Shown piece after piece: positions 62,952-64,000 of a DNA stretch of 64,000 bases. Below the pieces are notes generated by a model. The model saw nothing but the letters and a program-made list of their open reading frames with translations. It made no database searches and was not told the origin of the DNA. Every line of letters starts with the position of its first letter. Within the stretch, counting starts at the first letter, position 1. Origin of the DNA: Burkholderiales bacterium (GTDB lineage Bacteria > Pseudomonadota > Gammaproteobacteria > Burkholderiales > Burkholderiaceae_E); assembly GCA_947487165.1 (NCBI GenBank), contig CANKWX010000006.1:21708-85707 (forward strand). Reading direction: 5' to 3'. The position numbers and the translations under genes were made by a program.

Positions 62952-63644
62952 TCAGTTCTTGTTGCGTTTGCGGGCAATCGCACCGACCACCGCCAAACCC
63001 GCCAGCATGAATGCGTAGCTCTCCGGCCCAGGAACAGCTGCGATCAAGCCGGGCGAACCGATCTCGGCCGTGTCATTCAAGGCGACGAAGGCGCCATTGG
63101 TGCCCGCTGCGCTCAACAAGGAAATCGCCGCATCGTTCAGGCCAGCGGCATTGTCGAAGGTCTGGTAGGGCGAGGTCGCGTCGGCAGCGCCGAACGTCAC
63201 CTTTGCTTGAAGTGCGCCCGAGCCGTCGAAGATGTTGACCGCGTCGCCGTTCGTGCTCAACCCGACACCGCCGCCGGTGTAGGAACCGATCCTGGGGCCG
63301 CCGTTGGTGCCAAACCAGGTGCTCAGAAAGGACGCGCCGACTGTGCTCGGTGAACCCGTTTCGAGAAAAATCACTGATTCTCCGGCCGCGATGCTGGTGA
63401 TCCCATTCAGAGCCACTGACGTTCCAAAGGCGTTTGAGGCGTCATCCATCTTCCAGCCGCTGATGCTGACCGCAGCGTTGCCGGTGTTGGTCAGTTCGAA
63501 CCAGTCGGCGGCATAAGGACTGTTTCCGCTGCCCCACGGGGCCACTTCGGTGATTCGGACGGTTTGCGAAAATGCCGGCAAGGCGGTTCCTGCCAGCGAA
63601 GCCGTGACAACTGCGGCCAGAACGAGTCGGTTGATAGACATCAT
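62952..63644 (-). CDS. PEP-CTERM protein with lamin-tail-like domain
   Basis: A 230-residue exported protein. The signal peptide (RLVLAAVVTASLAGTALPAFSQ) is followed by a lamin-tail-like beta domain: VRITEVAPWGSGNSPYAADWFELTNTGNAAVSISGWKMDD, IAAGESVIFLE, VGLSTNGDAVNIFDGSGA. The sorting signal is VPGPESYAFMLAGLAVVGAIARKRNKN, with PGP in place of PEP. Lamin-tail domains occur in secreted nucleases and adhesive surface proteins. GGAG precedes the double ATG. It is first in a two-gene operon; no sigma-54 promoter as clear as those at 14920 and 17647 is visible upstream. Confidence 0.85.
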   Translation of the reverse strand: MMSINRLVLAAVVTASLAGTALPAFSQTVRITEVAPWGSGNSPYAADWFELTNTGNAAVSISGWKMDDASNAFGTSVALNGITSIAAGESVIFLETGSPSTVGASFLSTWFGTNGGPRIGSYTGGGVGLSTNGDAVNIFDGSGALQAKVTFGAADATSPYQTFDNAAGLNDAAISLLSAAGTNGAFVALNDTAEIGSPGLIAAVPGPESYAFMLAGLAVVGAIARKRNKN

Positions 63645-63810
63645 GGTCTCCGGATATGGGGGCTAGAGCGATAGACGGGCGGTCGAGGGACGATCGAACC
63701 GTTTCACCCAACAGGCTATGACTTGAGTGTTGCAGCAGGCGACCCAAAAAGGGCCGTGCTGTCAGTCATAAAGGACTATCGCGACTCATCGCCCGGACGG
63801 CGGCAGATGC
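63645..63810 (-). promoter_or_regulatory. Promoter region of the PEP-CTERM operon
   Basis: A 166-bp gap between malQ and the PEP-CTERM pair. On the minus strand a GG-N10-GC pair can be found, but its flanking bases fit the -24/-12 consensus poorly. I see no TGT-N11-ACA motif of the type found near 14841 and no IHF match. Confidence 0.3.
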
Positions 63811-64000
63811 TCAGCCCTGATGGTGTCGCTTCCGGAAAATCTGCGGCAGCGCCCGCCACCGCGGCGCGTCCGCGAGTGACTCCAGCATGATCGGCAGACT
63901 CTGGCGCCAATTTGGCGCCTTGTCTGGGGTGCCGGGCAGATTGGGCTGACGCGCGAGGCCGGCGACATCTTCCATCTGCACGATCGCCAGCCGACACGAC
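63811..64000 (-). CDS. malQ: 4-alpha-glucanotransferase, C-terminal fragment
   Basis: The window ends inside a minus-strand gene; about 62 C-terminal residues are visible, with TGA at 63813-63811. Reading from the edge: RLAIVQMEDVAGLARQPNLPGTPDKAPNWRQSLPIMLE, matching the MalQ end (valQ-x-ED, NLPGT-x-D, PNWR). MalQ rearranges maltooligosaccharides. The catalytic part lies outside. Confidence 0.75.
   Translation of the reverse strand, partial: SCRLAIVQMEDVAGLARQPNLPGTPDKAPNWRQSLPIMLESLADAPRWRALPQIFRKRHHQG

Noticed and set aside
63645..63810. Sigma-54 promoter for the second PEP-CTERM operon
   Set aside because: A GG-N10-GC pair exists on the minus strand, but the surrounding bases do not fit TGGCAC or TTGC, and no activator or IHF motif accompanies it.
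1..64000. CRISPR arrays, tRNA or rRNA genes, insertion sequences, prophage, attachment sites
   Set aside because: I looked through the intergenic stretches for regularly spaced repeats, tRNA T-loop and acceptor patterns, and transposase or integrase frames and found none. A covariance-model scan would be decisive for small RNAs.

Overview
The window reads as a GC-rich betaproteobacterial chromosome segment, most like Burkholderiales or Rhodocyclales. The support is gene order and family content: aroA-cmk-rpsA-ihfB-lapA-lapB, leuS-lptE-holA-proA, pilT-pilU, a BPSS1780-type membrane protein next to an APH-fold thrB, and several PEP-CTERM proteins. Coding density is high, many genes overlap by ATGA junctions, and TTG and GTG starts are common. 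I saw no rRNA, tRNA, CRISPR array, insertion sequence or prophage. I do not name a species.

Layout. 1-4059: the end of a probable uroporphyrinogen-III methyltransferase, then a minus-strand sulfate ABC importer (sbp-cysT-cysW-cysA). 4378-8394: an Hfq-like protein with a long tail, then gcdH, an SDR and a DHA2 exporter. 8565-14556: msrA, a lemA-TPM-TPM membrane module, a small HELEH protein, DUF3108, DUF2237 and a metallo-beta-lactamase-fold hydrolase. 14557-18305: two closely similar PEP-CTERM surface proteins on either side of glnS, each behind a sigma-54 promoter. 18349-26430: an FKBP, an unknown protein, then the translation and envelope cluster aroA-cmk-rpsA-ihfB-lapA-lapB-comEA-ubiA. 26470-33800: proC, murJ, rpsT, a yggS-type gene, pilT-pilU and rlmL. 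33842-40578: a minus-strand cluster of a GST-kappa-like protein, hemJ, proA, holA, lptE and leuS.

40737-53697 is the most accessory-looking part. It has an IclR regulator behind a 30-bp dyad, with a class III aminotransferase and a beta-hydroxyacid dehydrogenase; an SDR and a CobW-type GTPase on the other strand; an overlapping operon of a PLP lyase, a SoeABC-type cytoplasmic molybdoenzyme and a STAS-less SulP permease; and another SDR. 53795-61592 holds uvrD, a BPSS1780 membrane protein, thrB, a LOG-family gene and polA. 61593-61892 is a strongly structured, gene-free inverted-repeat element. 61893-63644 holds two more PEP-CTERM proteins, and the window ends inside malQ.

The most striking signal is regulatory. 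Both PEP-CTERM paralogs (14983 and 17705) carry the same upstream layout at almost the same spacing: a TGT-N11-ACA-type motif, then an IHF-consensus site, then a GG-N10-GC (-24/-12) promoter. This predicts an enhancer-dependent, RpoN- and IHF-controlled surface-protein regulon. The second most interesting unit is the PLP lyase plus SoeABC-like plus SulP operon, which may link removal of a sulfur-containing group from an amino acid to sulfite oxidation.
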